Source of the DNA: Entamoeba invadens IP1
Taxonomy: Eukaryota; Evosea; Mastigamoebida; Endamoebidae
Direction of reading: 5' to 3'
Assembly (NCBI RefSeq): GCF_000330505.1
Contig: NW_004191846.1
Location: 2,544 to 19,229 of the forward strand
Length of the DNA stretch: 16,686 nt
Shown: positions 16,391-16,686 of the stretch, in pieces
Layout: each line of letters begins with the position of its first letter
Numbering within the stretch: the stretch's first letter is position 1
Program-made: the position numbers and the translations under genes
The notes under the pieces: generated by a model
Seen by the model: the letters and a program-made list of their open reading frames with translations, nothing else
Databases searched by the model: none
Told to the model about the DNA's origin: nothing

Positions 16391-16686
16391 ATGGGACAAA
16401 AATGACACCCCTTGTTGTTACCAAAAGACTCACCATCAAAGACAAGCTAATTGTGGAACTCAAGAGTCGTGCTATTATTAGATACCAAAAATCAGGTGTT
16501 CTAAATACACAATTATACACAATGTGGCTCAAACAAGTGTTTTTCCCGAATATTAAGGAAAAAAGAAACCGAATGGGTGTGTGAGTTGATACGAAGGCGT
16601 ATCTAATTATTGACGGCTTTTCGGGCCATTTCAGTGATGAAATTGAAGCATTATTTCGGGAAAATTGTGTTGAGATTATAAAGGAA
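16342..16686 (+). pseudogene. pogo-like DDE_1 transposase catalytic domain, broken and cut by the window end
   Basis: The frame entered near 16342 reads VDRDGSRTSLLCCGCLDGTK and then MTPLVVTKRL, the S/T-x-L-C-x-x-x-DG-x-K-xx-PLV strand typical of pogo/jerky DDE_1 domains. About 40 residues later MWLKQVFFPNI matches the W..F segment. A TGA at 16582-16584 interrupts it, after which YLIIDGFSGHFSDEIEALFR supplies the second catalytic block (hydrophobic strand, D-G/N, then H). The third acidic residue should follow about 30-40 residues later, beyond the window. With two frameshifts and two stops, this copy cannot make an active enzyme. Entamoeba genomes are known to carry Tc1/mariner-superfamily elements, in line with this call. 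Confidence 0.75.

Noticed and set aside
1..16686. tRNA genes, rRNA genes, CRISPR arrays and bacterial-type operons
   Set aside because: No GGTTCRANNCC box, cloverleaf, regularly spaced direct repeats or ribosome-binding-site-led gene runs were seen on either strand by eye.

Overview
The window looks like a gene-poor, transposon-rich stretch of a very A+T-rich eukaryotic genome. The best guess is Entamoeba, possibly E. invadens. The reasons are long noncoding tracts that are well over 80% A+T, standard stop codons breaking otherwise protein-like frames, hAT and pogo/Tc1-mariner-type transposase relics together, TA-flanked inverted-repeat elements, and a decayed minus-strand gene rich in CxxC motifs that resembles the Entamoeba cysteine-rich transmembrane kinases. 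The species is an inference. No bacterial features (operons, ribosome binding sites, CRISPR arrays) were seen, and no tRNA or rRNA gene was recognised.

Layout. 1-1100: A+T-rich, nothing supported except a possible coding tail in the first 50 bases. 1107-3728 (+): a decayed hAT-family transposase spread over several frames. 3720-5420 (-): a heavily decayed cysteine-rich, receptor-kinase-like pseudogene, whose kinase-like end runs straight into the 3' end of the hAT coding region. 5425-8280: A+T-rich, with short hairpins, a degenerate direct repeat (near 7251 and 7870) and a possible 41-codon minus-strand ORF at 8136-8261. 8283-9987: a 1705-bp non-autonomous element with roughly 48-bp terminal inverted repeats flanked by TA. 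9990-10583: a small RNA-like hairpin and a 47-codon ORF. 10586-12144: a second, unrelated 1559-bp TA-flanked element with roughly 91-bp terminal inverted repeats. 12150-13330: A+T-rich. 13340-13990: two islands of relatively high G+C that look like decayed coding sequence. 13265-14618: a scattered family of short GCGG...CCCGCC repeats. 14966-15100: a 44-codon ORF. 15580-16686 (+): a decayed pogo-like (DDE_1) transposase that runs off the right edge.

No gene here appears intact. The window reads as a transposon graveyard: two broken autonomous transposases of different superfamilies, two well-preserved non-autonomous inverted-repeat elements that are probably younger than their surroundings, and a dead surface-kinase-like gene. 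In both non-autonomous elements the terminal repeat itself contains a short motif twice, as expected for paired transposase binding sites. That shared organisation, and the unknown transposases that mobilise them, are the most interesting things in the window. I did not find a new multi-gene system.
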